From the NCBI RefSeq assembly GCF_009741265.1, contig NZ_WOWL01000001.1:2232001-2296000 (forward strand): a stretch of DNA of 64,000 nucleotides. Direction: 5' to 3'. Positions 1 to 7,850 of this stretch are shown here, piece after piece. Every line of letters begins with the position of its first letter. Position 1 is the first letter of the stretch. The notes beneath the pieces are model-generated. The model made no database searches, had not been told where the DNA came from, and saw only the letters and a list, made by a program, of their open reading frames with translations. The DNA is from Pseudarthrobacter sp. GA104. Its GTDB lineage: Bacteria > Actinomycetota > Actinomycetes > Actinomycetales > Micrococcaceae. The position numbers and the translations under genes are program-made.

Positions 1-2
1 TT

Positions 3-473
3 GCCTTCACGGCGCCACGCCGCCCGCGCCTGGCCCAATTGGCGTTCCTGATAGTGGCGGCGTTCATCCTCACCAGTAAGGTCTACTCACCGCAGTATGT
101 TGTCTGGCTGATTCCGCTGCTCGCGCTGGCCAGGCCGCGGTGGCGGGACTTCCTGGTCTGGCAGGGCATCGAAGGCCTGCATTGGGCCGCTGTGTGGATG
201 TACCTTGGACAGGTGACCAGCGCGGGTTCCTCCCAGCACAACCTGGATATGCCCTACTACGTCCTGGCCGTGGCGGCGCACATGGTGGCCGTCGCCTACC
301 TGATGGCCCGGGTGACGTGGGACATCTACGACCCCACCTACGATCCCGTCCGGCGGCACCATCTGGACGATCCCCACGGCGGACCCTTCACCGGCGCCCC
401 GGACCGGTTCCGTCTGAACCTGCGCACCCCGGCGGACCCGGGCGCCCGGCGGAAGGCCGCATCCGATGCCTGA
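3..473 (+). CDS. GT87/DUF2029-like membrane glycosyltransferase, C-terminal part (5' end outside window)
   Basis: The frame is open from the first bases of the window, so this is the tail of a longer gene. About 156 residues are visible. The segment ILTSKVYSPQYVVWLIPLLAL resembles the late transmembrane region of polyprenol-phosphate-dependent mannosyltransferase-like (GT87/DUF2029) proteins, and further hydrophobic stretches follow around YYVLAVAAHMVAVAYLMARV. The last 50 residues are hydrophilic and probably cytoplasmic. The stop overlaps the ATG of the next gene by 8 bp, suggesting translational coupling. Family assignment is from sequence character only; the substrate is unknown and the catalytic loop lies outside the window. 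Confidence 0.6.
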   Translation, partial: AFTAPRRPRLAQLAFLIVAAFILTSKVYSPQYVVWLIPLLALARPRWRDFLVWQGIEGLHWAAVWMYLGQVTSAGSSQHNLDMPYYVLAVAAHMVAVAYLMARVTWDIYDPTYDPVRRHHLDDPHGGPFTGAPDRFRLNLRTPADPGARRKAASDA

Positions 474-1914
474 CGTTGCGGTAGTGGGCGCCGGACCAAA
501 CGGACTGGCGGCCGCAGCGGTGATGGCGCGGGCAGGGCTCTCCGTAGAGGTTTTCGAGGCTGCGGCCGAAATCGGCGGCGGGACGCGCACTGCGGAACTC
601 ATGCAGCCGGGACACTTCCACGATGTCTGCTCGGCCGTCCACCCCATGGCCCTGGCATCGCCCTTCTTCCGCGCCTTCGAGCTGTCCCGGCGGGTGCAAC
701 TCGTGACTCCCGTGCTGTCCTACGGCTCTCCCCTGGACGGCGGCCGGTCCGCCCTTGCCTACCGGTCCCTAGACCGGACGGCAGCGGGACTCGGGCGGGA
801 CGGGGCCGCCTACCGGCGCCTCATGGGACCCTTGGTCCGCACCGTCGACGACGTCATGGACTTCACGCAGAACCAGCTCTTCCGTGTCCCCCGGAATCCC
901 GTCGCTGCGGGCATCTTCGGCCTGCGGACCCTGGAGCAGGGCTCGGGACTGTGGAACACCCGGTTCCGCGAAGAACTTGCCCCTGCCCTCCTCAGCGGCG
1001 TCGCTGCCCACGCCGTGTCCCACCTGCCGTCACTGGCCGCGTCCGGGGCGGGACTGATGCTGGGGGCGCTGGGCCATGCTGAAGGTTGGCCCATTCCCCT
1101 GGGTGGTTCCGCCGCCATTGCCGCCGCCCTGGCGGAGGACATCAGGGCACACGGCGGGGTCCTCCACACGAACGCCCCGATAAACCGGCTGCAGGACCTC
1201 CCGGTCGCCCGGGCCACCCTGCTTGATGTAGCGCCGCGGGGACTGGCAGACATGGCCGGGGATTCCCTTCCCCACCGGTACCGCAAAGCGCTGGAGTCCT
1301 TCCGCTACGGGAATGGCTCGTGCAAGGTGGACTTCATTCTTTCCGGCCCCGTGCCGTGGACAGCTGCGGAACTGGCAGACGCCGGAACAGTCCACGTGGG
1401 CGGTACCAGGGCCGAACTCGCGCATGCGGAAAACGAGGTCAGCGCGGGCCGACACCCCGAGCGGCCGTATGTGCTGGTGGCCCAGCCTTCGCGCTTCGAT
1501 CCCGGCCGGGCTCCCGCCGGACGCCACACGCTGTGGACCTATTGCCACGTTCCTGCCGGTTCAACCAAGGACATGGCCGGGGCCATCACCGCCCAGCTGG
1601 AACGGTTTGCCCCCGGATTCCGGGACCTGGTGCTGGACACGAACGTGGTTACCGCGGCGCAGCTGGCAGAGTACAACCGGAATTACATCGGCGGGGACTT
1701 CAGTGCCGGGACCATGGACCTCCGCGGCCTGGTCCAGCGGCCGGTGGTGTCGCGGCATCCGTGGCGAACCCCGCTCCGGGGCGTCTACCTTTGCTCCTCC
1801 TCCACGCCGCCCGGCCCTGGGGTTACGGGCATGCCCGGCCTCCACGCGGCAACGCATGCGCTAAAGGACATATTCCAACTGCCCGTTCCAGCGCTGGGCC
1901 TGAACACGCCCTAG
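466..1914 (+). CDS. FAD-dependent oxidoreductase, phytoene desaturase-like (CrtI/NAD(P)-binding Rossmann family)
   Basis: This 482-residue protein begins with a dinucleotide-binding fold (VAVVGAGPNGLAAAAVMARAG, then EVFEAAAEIGGGTRTAEL), which is the GxGxxG plus acidic-end signature of FAD-dependent amine oxidase/CrtI-like enzymes. The C-terminus holds the second conserved FAD motif around LCSSSTPPGPGVTGMPGLHAATHAL. Length fits the phytoene desaturase-like family, many members of which are not carotenoid enzymes. No other carotenoid gene is nearby, so the substrate is unknown. It starts inside the end of the preceding membrane gene (8-bp overlap) and is probably co-transcribed with it. Confidence 0.8.
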   Translation: MPDVAVVGAGPNGLAAAAVMARAGLSVEVFEAAAEIGGGTRTAELMQPGHFHDVCSAVHPMALASPFFRAFELSRRVQLVTPVLSYGSPLDGGRSALAYRSLDRTAAGLGRDGAAYRRLMGPLVRTVDDVMDFTQNQLFRVPRNPVAAGIFGLRTLEQGSGLWNTRFREELAPALLSGVAAHAVSHLPSLAASGAGLMLGALGHAEGWPIPLGGSAAIAAALAEDIRAHGGVLHTNAPINRLQDLPVARATLLDVAPRGLADMAGDSLPHRYRKALESFRYGNGSCKVDFILSGPVPWTAAELADAGTVHVGGTRAELAHAENEVSAGRHPERPYVLVAQPSRFDPGRAPAGRHTLWTYCHVPAGSTKDMAGAITAQLERFAPGFRDLVLDTNVVTAAQLAEYNRNYIGGDFSAGTMDLRGLVQRPVVSRHPWRTPLRGVYLCSSSTPPGPGVTGMPGLHAATHALKDIFQLPVPALGLNTP

Positions 1915-1983
1915 GACGCGGACCGCCTGCGAAGGGCCGCTGAATGGCCAATGGCCCCGGGCACAACGGGTGATAATGGCCGG

Positions 1984-3972
1984 ATGGGGAAATCAACAAA
2001 ACTTTCTGTGGCCGTCGCTGTGCTGATTCTGGGAACGTCGCTGGCGGCCTGCGACGACGGCAGGAGCGGGGCCGAAACGGCAGTACAACAGTTCGCCGCA
2101 GGCCTTTCGTCACTGGACGTGGGGACTGTGGCCTTTGAGGGCAAAGACGCGGCAGCTGCCAATGACCAGCTGAGAAGCGTGTTTGCGGCACTGGACCCAC
2201 AGAAGCCGGCGGTTGAACCGGGTGAAGTAACCCTTGACGGTGACAATGCCTCCGCGCCGCTGGACTACACGTGGAAATTCGGTGAGGCGGAGTGGAAGTA
2301 CACAGTCCAGGCAAAGTTCAGGAAGTCCGGGGACAAGTGGCTGGCGGTCTGGGACCCCGCCACGCTGGCACCCGGCCTCGCCGACAGCGAGATCCTGTCC
2401 AAGGGCTCCCAGTCCCCGCAGCGTGCGGACATCCTCGGAGCCGGTGATGTCCCGCTGGTCACGTACAGGCCGGTGGTGAACGTCGGTATCGACAAGCCCC
2501 AGCTGGTGGGTGCCGATCCCGCAGACTCGGCCGCCAGGCTCGCCGCCCTCGTCGGCGTTGACCCCGCCGGCTATGTCCAGCAGGTGCAGGCCTCCGGCGC
2601 CGAAGCCTTCGTTTCCGCGATCACCCTGCGGGAAGAGGGCCGGACCATCACCAACGAGCAGATTGCCGCCATTCCCGGTGCCCGCGCCATTCCCGCCTCG
2701 GTGCCCCTGGCGCCCAGCCGGACCTTCGCCCGTGCCGTCCTCGGTACGGTCGGCGAGGCCACCGCCGAGCAGATTGACGCCTCTGGCGGCGCGCTGACCG
2801 CGGGGGACACGACCGGCATCGGCGGGCTGCAGCAGCAGTACGACGAACAGCTCCGGGGGACGGACGCCGTCGTGATCCGTGCCCAGCGCGCGGACCTGAC
2901 CCGCGAACAAATCCAATCGGCGGCAACAGACCCCCGGCGGGTGCTCTTCGAAGTGGCGCCCACGCCGGGAACGCCGCTGAAGACAACGATCGACCCGAGG
3001 CTGCAGTCGCTGGCCGAAAGCACCCTGCAAGGCGTCGCTCCGGCCTCGGCCATCGTGGCGCTGCGCCCTTCCAGCGGCGCCGTCCTGGCCGTGGCATCGG
3101 GCCCGGGAAGCAACGGCTACAACACCGCCATGCTGGGCCAGTACGCGCCCGGATCGATCTTCAAGATGGTGGACTCCCTGGCGATGTTCCGCAACGGCTT
3201 GACCCCTGACTCCAAGGTTGAATGCACACCCACGCTGACAGTGGACGGGCGGACCTTCAAGAACGCCGAAGGCTACCCGGAGGGCTCCCTCGGCTCCGTT
3301 AGCCTGCGCGACGCTTTCGCGCACTCGTGCAACACGGCGTTCATCGCCGCCAGGGACACCGTGTCGCAGGGACAGCTCGAGGCAGCCGCCCTGGCCATGG
3401 GCATCGCCGTCGAAGCACCTTCACTGGGGGCCGAAGCGTTCCTCGGTTCCGTTCCGGGCGAGGCGGCCGGGACGGAACACGCCGCCTCCATGATTGGCCA
3501 GGGCAAGGTGCTGCTCTCGCCGTTGGCAGCGGCCATGATGGCCGGCTCCGTGGCCAAGGGGGCCCCCGTCTCGCCCCAGCTGGTGCTGAATCCCGACGGC
3601 GGCGCCCCATCGGCCGGGACAACCAGCGGATCCACGGCACCCGCCGCCCAGCCTTCGGCCACTGCAACGGCTGAGGCTCCTGTGACGGCCTCAGGCGAGC
3701 CGATCACGGCAGCGGAGGCCGCCTCCTTGGCGGACATGATGCGTGCCGTGGTCACCTCCGGGCATGCCGGCTTCCTTTCGAGCGTTCCCGGCGCTCCGGT
3801 AGGGGCCAAGACCGGCACGGCGGAATTCGGCAACGAGAATCCCCCGAAGACGCATGCCTGGATCGTGGCTGTCCACGGCGACCTGGCCGTGGCCGTCTTC
3901 GTGGAGGATGGCGGGTTGGGCGCGACCACCTCGGGGCCGCTGCTGAAGGAGTTCCTCACCGCCGCCGGGTGA
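1984..3972 (+). CDS. Penicillin-binding transpeptidase, class B-like lipoprotein
   Basis: The product is 662 residues. I chose the ATG at 1984 because it puts a lipoprotein signal at the N-terminus (hydrophobic core, then LAAC with Cys23); an in-frame ATG at 1951 would add 11 hydrophilic residues. Residues about 30-130 resemble an NTF2-like MecA N-terminal domain, followed by a dimerisation-like region and the transpeptidase domain. The three catalytic motifs are visible: SIFK at about 391, SCN at about 448 and KTGT at about 609. It should cross-link peptidoglycan on the outer face of the membrane. A Ser/Ala/Thr-rich low-complexity insert lies at about 540-575. It sits directly before an ABC-F ATPase. 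Confidence 0.88.
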   Translation: MGKSTKLSVAVAVLILGTSLAACDDGRSGAETAVQQFAAGLSSLDVGTVAFEGKDAAAANDQLRSVFAALDPQKPAVEPGEVTLDGDNASAPLDYTWKFGEAEWKYTVQAKFRKSGDKWLAVWDPATLAPGLADSEILSKGSQSPQRADILGAGDVPLVTYRPVVNVGIDKPQLVGADPADSAARLAALVGVDPAGYVQQVQASGAEAFVSAITLREEGRTITNEQIAAIPGARAIPASVPLAPSRTFARAVLGTVGEATAEQIDASGGALTAGDTTGIGGLQQQYDEQLRGTDAVVIRAQRADLTREQIQSAATDPRRVLFEVAPTPGTPLKTTIDPRLQSLAESTLQGVAPASAIVALRPSSGAVLAVASGPGSNGYNTAMLGQYAPGSIFKMVDSLAMFRNGLTPDSKVECTPTLTVDGRTFKNAEGYPEGSLGSVSLRDAFAHSCNTAFIAARDTVSQGQLEAAALAMGIAVEAPSLGAEAFLGSVPGEAAGTEHAASMIGQGKVLLSPLAAAMMAGSVAKGAPVSPQLVLNPDGGAPSAGTTSGSTAPAAQPSATATAEAPVTASGEPITAAEAASLADMMRAVVTSGHAGFLSSVPGAPVGAKTGTAEFGNENPPKTHAWIVAVHGDLAVAVFVEDGGLGATTSGPLLKEFLTAAG

Positions 3973-4017
3973 CGCGGGGAAAGAACCCGCCGGGCCTGCC
4001 GTGGGAGGATGGAACAC

Positions 4018-5700
4018 GTGGCCCATATTGACGTTTCCGGTATCGATTACTTCCTCTCCGATGGCACGCAGCTGCTCAACGGAGTGACCTTCAAGGTTCC
4101 GGACGGCACCAAGACTGCCCTGATCGGCCCCAACGGCACCGGCAAAACCACCCTTTTCCGGATTATTGCCGGGGATTTGCTGCCGGACGAAGGCGTCATC
4201 GGCCGCTCCGGATCCATGGGCATCATGCGCCAGTTCGTGGGCCAGGTCCGGGACGGCTCCACGGTCCGCGACCTCCTGGTGTCCGCAGCTCCGCCGGCCC
4301 TGGCCGCAGCGGCGCGCGAGGTGGACGATGCGGAGCTCGCCATGGTGGAGAACGACGACGAACCCAGCCAGATGCGCTACGCCCAGGCCATTGTTGATTG
4401 GGGTGACGCGGGCGGGTATGACGTTGAGACAGTCTGGGACGAGGTCTGCATGGCCGCGCTGGGACTTCCCTTTGACCGCGCGCAGCACCGCCCGGCGTCG
4501 AGCCTTTCCGGCGGCGAGCAGAAGCGCCTGGTGCTTGAAGCCCTCTTTGCCGGCCCCGACGACCTGCTGCTGCTCGACGAACCGGACAACTACCTGGACG
4601 TTCCCGGCAAGCGCTGGCTCGAGGACAAACTGAACGAATCCAAAAAGACAGTCTTCTTCATCAGCCACGACCGTGAACTGCTGAACAACGCCGCGGGACG
4701 CATCGTGACGCTGGAACCCGGCATCAACGGCGCCGGCGCCTGGATCCACGGCGGCGGCTTCGGCTCGTACGTGGAGGCACGGGCGGACCGGAATGCCCGT
4801 TTCGAGGAACTGCGCAAGCGCTGGGACGAGGAGCACATCAAGCTCAAGGAACTCGTCAACATGTACAAGAACAAGGCAGCCTTCCGCTCGGACATGGCCA
4901 ACCGGTACCACGCAGCACAGACCCGCCTGGCAAAGTTCCTGGAGATCGGCCCGCCCGAGGCACTGCCGATCGAGCAGAACGTCCAGATGCGGCTCAAGGG
5001 CGGACGAACCGCCAAGCGTGCCATCGTTGCCGAGACACTGGAACTGACAGGCTTGATGAAGCCGTTCTCCACCGAAGTGTGGTTCGGTGACCGGGTGGGC
5101 GTCCTCGGATCCAACGGTTCAGGAAAATCGCACTTCCTACGGCTGCTCGCCACCGGCGGCACCGATCCGGAGCGCGAGCACCTGCCCGTCTCCGACGTGG
5201 AAATCGCCGAAGTGCCGCACGAGGGCACGGTCAAGCTTGGAGCCCGCATCCGCCCCGGGTTCTTTGCCCAGACCCATGTCCGGCCGGACCTCCTGGGCAA
5301 GACGCTGCTGGAAATCCTGCACCGCGGAGACGAGCACCGCTCCGGCCTGGGCCGCGAGGCAGCGGCCGGGGCGCTGGACGGCTACGGCCTGGCAGGACAG
5401 TCGGAACAGAAGTACGAGTCACTCTCCGGCGGCCAGCAGGCCCGGTTCCAGATCCTCCTGCTGCAGTTGAGCGGTGCGACTCTGCTGCTCCTGGACGAAC
5501 CCACGGACAACCTGGACCTGCACTCCGCGGAGGCACTGGAGCGGGCCATCGACCACTTCGAAGGCACCGTCCTCGCCGTGACGCACGACCGCTGGTTTGC
5601 CCGGACCTTCGACAGGTTCCTGGTGTTCGGGTCCGACGGCAAGGTGTACGAGTCGCCGGAACCGGTGTGGGACGAGAAACGCGTGGAGCGCGCCCGCTGA
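4018..5700 (+). CDS. ABC-F family ATP-binding protein
   Basis: This 560-residue soluble protein has two ABC ATPase domains and no membrane segment, as expected for ABC-F translation factors. Domain 1 has Walker A GPNGTGKT near residue 37, signature LSGGEQKR and Walker B LLLLDEPDNYLD. Domain 2 has Walker A GSNGSGKS near 364, LSGGQQAR and LLLLDEPTDNLD. The linker between the two is charged. The GTG at 4018 lies about 9 nt after GGGAGG (4003-4008); the ATG at 4009 would sit directly on that ribosome-binding site, so the GTG is preferred. Likely roles are ribosome rescue or antibiotic protection, but which of these cannot be told from sequence. Confidence 0.88.
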   Translation: MAHIDVSGIDYFLSDGTQLLNGVTFKVPDGTKTALIGPNGTGKTTLFRIIAGDLLPDEGVIGRSGSMGIMRQFVGQVRDGSTVRDLLVSAAPPALAAAAREVDDAELAMVENDDEPSQMRYAQAIVDWGDAGGYDVETVWDEVCMAALGLPFDRAQHRPASSLSGGEQKRLVLEALFAGPDDLLLLDEPDNYLDVPGKRWLEDKLNESKKTVFFISHDRELLNNAAGRIVTLEPGINGAGAWIHGGGFGSYVEARADRNARFEELRKRWDEEHIKLKELVNMYKNKAAFRSDMANRYHAAQTRLAKFLEIGPPEALPIEQNVQMRLKGGRTAKRAIVAETLELTGLMKPFSTEVWFGDRVGVLGSNGSGKSHFLRLLATGGTDPEREHLPVSDVEIAEVPHEGTVKLGARIRPGFFAQTHVRPDLLGKTLLEILHRGDEHRSGLGREAAAGALDGYGLAGQSEQKYESLSGGQQARFQILLLQLSGATLLLLDEPTDNLDLHSAEALERAIDHFEGTVLAVTHDRWFARTFDRFLVFGSDGKVYESPEPVWDEKRVERAR

Positions 5701-5704
5701 CCCC

Positions 5705-5796
5705 GACGCTCTCTCACTTTCTGCGGCTTTTTTGCCATCGCTCTCTCACCGGTGAGAGAGCGATGGGGAATTTCCCGCATTAAGTGAGAGAGCGTC
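5705..5796. repeat. Nested double inverted repeat (GCTCTCTCAC element)
   Basis: An outer pair of 15-bp arms, GACGCTCTCTCACTT at 5705-5719 and its exact reverse complement at 5782-5796, encloses a perfect 32-bp palindrome at 5735-5766 with arms CCATCGCTCTCTCACC and GGTGAGAGAGCGATGG. All four arms share the core GCTCTCTCAC. It lies between the ABC-F gene and a DeoR-family regulator. It could fold as a hairpin within a hairpin and act as a terminator, or be a dispersed REP-like element; sequence alone does not decide. Confidence 0.75.
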
Positions 5797-5797
5797 T

Positions 5798-5836
5798 GAT
5801 GATCAAATGATCATCGGTTGCTAACATTTGATCATG
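5798..5836 (+). promoter_or_regulatory. Probable operator of the DeoR-family regulator (TGATCA sites)
   Basis: GATGATCA-AA-TGATCATC at 5798-5815 is an 8+2+8 inverted repeat. A third TGATCAT half-site at 5829-5835 overlaps the ATG at 5834. Two TGATCA-type sites immediately before and on the start codon of a DeoR-family gene suggest autoregulation. No clear Shine-Dalgarno sequence separates them from the ATG, so a leaderless transcript is possible. The protein-site pairing is inference. Confidence 0.5.
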
Positions 5837-6604
5837 AAGACGGATGATCGGCATCGCACCATTGCCGAAATGCTCCGGCGGCGCCACGAGGTAACAGTGG
5901 AGGAGCTGACGGTTGCCTGCGACGCGTCGGGGGCGACGATCCGGCGTGACCTTGAGATCCTGGCAGCGAACGGCGTTCTCCGCCGGGTCCACGGCGGAGC
6001 GCGCAGCCTCATTGTGCGCGGCGAAAATCCAGGTTACGGCCAGCGCGAGCTGGAGGACCGGGACTCCAAGAAGCGCATCGCAGCCGCCGTGGCAGGCCTG
6101 CTGGTTGACCGTGAACATGTCTGGCTGGACAGCGGCAGCACCGCCACGGAGGTTGCCCGCGCCTTGTCCGCGAGGGAACTGACCATCATGCCGATGTCAC
6201 TCCGGTCCCTCAACGTCCTCGCCGGTGCCGACGCCGCAGGTACCCGCCCTGCCTTGCTGCTGCCCGGCGGCAGCCTGGTCCCGGGCGAGCTGAGCTTCCG
6301 CGGCCCCATGGCTGAATCCAATATCCGTTCCCTGCGCTTTGACACGGCCGTCATAACACCCTGCGCGGTGGACCTCAAGGACGGTCTCCTGGCCCACGAC
6401 ATCGATGACGCAGCCGTGAAACGCGCTGGCCTGGAATCCGCCGGACGCGTGGTGGTGGCTGCCTCCGCATCCAAATGGGATGCGCAGGCGAGGGCGCTGG
6501 TCTCCGGACTGGAACGGGTGGACGTTCTGGTGACAGACAAGAAATTCAGCGCCGACGAGCGCGCACAACTCGACCAAGGTTCCCTGGAAGTAGTGACTGT
6601 ATGA
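5834..6604 (+). CDS. DeoR/GlpR-family transcriptional regulator
   Basis: The protein is 256 residues. The N-terminus is the DeoR winged helix-turn-helix: RHRTIAEMLRRRHEVTVEEL, then ATIRRDLEILAANGVLRRVHGGA, a close match to the family's recognition-helix pattern. The C-terminal half is the DeoRC sugar-phosphate sensor, including WLDSGSTATEVARAL and ITPCAVDLKDGLLAHD. Family members usually repress sugar catabolic genes and release DNA on binding a phosphorylated sugar. The stop overlaps the ATG of the MFS transporter by 4 bp (ATGA), so the regulator probably controls its own operon including that transporter. The inducer is unknown. Confidence 0.88.
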   Translation: MKTDDRHRTIAEMLRRRHEVTVEELTVACDASGATIRRDLEILAANGVLRRVHGGARSLIVRGENPGYGQRELEDRDSKKRIAAAVAGLLVDREHVWLDSGSTATEVARALSARELTIMPMSLRSLNVLAGADAAGTRPALLLPGGSLVPGELSFRGPMAESNIRSLRFDTAVITPCAVDLKDGLLAHDIDDAAVKRAGLESAGRVVVAASASKWDAQARALVSGLERVDVLVTDKKFSADERAQLDQGSLEVVTV

Positions 6605-7794
6605 GCATCAATATCCGTACCTCGGAGGACTCCGGACTAAAGGCTGCCGCGGCCGCCACCTTCGTGGTCTTTGGCATTAACGGCCTTGTCTTCGCCAGCT
6701 GGGCCGCCAGGATCCCTGCCGTCACGGAGATCCTGGCCATCACCTCCGGGCAGATGGGCACGCTGCTGCTGTGCACCGCCGTGGGATCACTGCTGGCACT
6801 GCCCACCGCGGGACTGGTGGTGGGCAAGATCGGAACCGCCAACACGGTACGGTTTGGCGGGCTCCTGGCCGCCCTCGCGGGGGTGGGCATCGCCTTGTCG
6901 CTCTCCGTGGCATCGCTCCCCGGCACGGCAATCGCGCTGTTCTTCTTCGGCATAGCCATCGGCCTGTGGGACGTGTCCCAGAACATTGAAGGTGCCGACG
7001 TCGAGCATAAACTGCGGCGCACCATCATGCCCCAGTTCCACGCGGCATTCAGCGGCGGCGCCTTTGTGGGCGCCCTGATCGGCGCCGGCCTTTCCAACCT
7101 CGGCATCGGCCTGCCCCTGCACCTGCTGGTCATCGCCGGCATCGTGGTTCTGGTGACGCTGACCGCGCCCCGCTACTTCCTTCCGCACATCTCAACGTCC
7201 ACCCCGGACGGTGAACCGAAGCCGGCAAAGGGCCCGTCAGCATGGCGTGACAGCCGGACCCTGCTCATCGGCGTGGTGGTCCTGGGAGCCACGCTGACGG
7301 AGGGCGCGGGCAATGACTGGATTGCGAAAGCCTCCGTGGACGGGCTGGGCACCTCCGAGTCCACCGGTGCCTTGATGTTTTCCCTCTTCGTCCTGGCGAT
7401 GACGGCCATGCGGTTCCTCGGCGGCCGGGTCATCGACAAGTACGGGCGGACTGCCGTGCTGCGGGCCAGCATGGGTGCTGCAGCATTGGGGCTGTGCCTC
7501 TTTGTGCTCGCCGGAAACGTTTGGCTTGCGGCCGTGGGGGCGGCATTGTGGGGTGTTGGGGCCGCGCTGGCCTTCCCCATGGGGATGTCGGCGGCGGCGG
7601 ATGATCCGAAACATGCTGCAGCCAGGGTCTCCGTTGTATCAACCCTTGGCTATATCTCGTTCCTGGCAGGACCTCCCCTGCTGGGATACCTCGGCGACCT
7701 CACCGGCATCCACCTCGCGCTCCTGGCCATCCTTGCGCCGATCCTCCTGGCCCTGCTCCTTGCGGGGGCAGCCAAACCCCTCAAGGCGGAGTAG
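6601..7794 (+). CDS. MFS transporter (YbjJ/fucose-permease-like)
   Basis: This 397-residue membrane protein has about 12 hydrophobic segments. The ATG at 6601 overlaps the DeoR stop by 4 bp, which is the basis for the start; in-frame upstream codons lie within the regulator. Residues such as GINGLVFASWAARIPAV near the N-terminus and GLWDVSQNIEGADVEHKLRR after segment 5 are characteristic of the YbjJ-like branch of the major facilitator superfamily. Linked to a DeoR-family sugar-phosphate sensor, it is most likely a carbohydrate or polyol transporter; this is inferred from context and the substrate is not identifiable. Confidence 0.8.
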   Translation: MSINIRTSEDSGLKAAAAATFVVFGINGLVFASWAARIPAVTEILAITSGQMGTLLLCTAVGSLLALPTAGLVVGKIGTANTVRFGGLLAALAGVGIALSLSVASLPGTAIALFFFGIAIGLWDVSQNIEGADVEHKLRRTIMPQFHAAFSGGAFVGALIGAGLSNLGIGLPLHLLVIAGIVVLVTLTAPRYFLPHISTSTPDGEPKPAKGPSAWRDSRTLLIGVVVLGATLTEGAGNDWIAKASVDGLGTSESTGALMFSLFVLAMTAMRFLGGRVIDKYGRTAVLRASMGAAALGLCLFVLAGNVWLAAVGAALWGVGAALAFPMGMSAAADDPKHAAARVSVVSTLGYISFLAGPPLLGYLGDLTGIHLALLAILAPILLALLLAGAAKPLKAE

Positions 7795-7850
7795 CAAAAC
7801 TTCCAGCGCGTGCCGCGGACCCGCGTGCAGCAGCGCGATAGGGTGAGTGG

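Noticed and set aside
2110..3324. Long minus-strand open frame opposite the penicillin-binding protein gene
   Set aside because: High-GC antisense frame without start signal, family motif or protein-like composition; the plus-strand gene has clear catalytic motifs.
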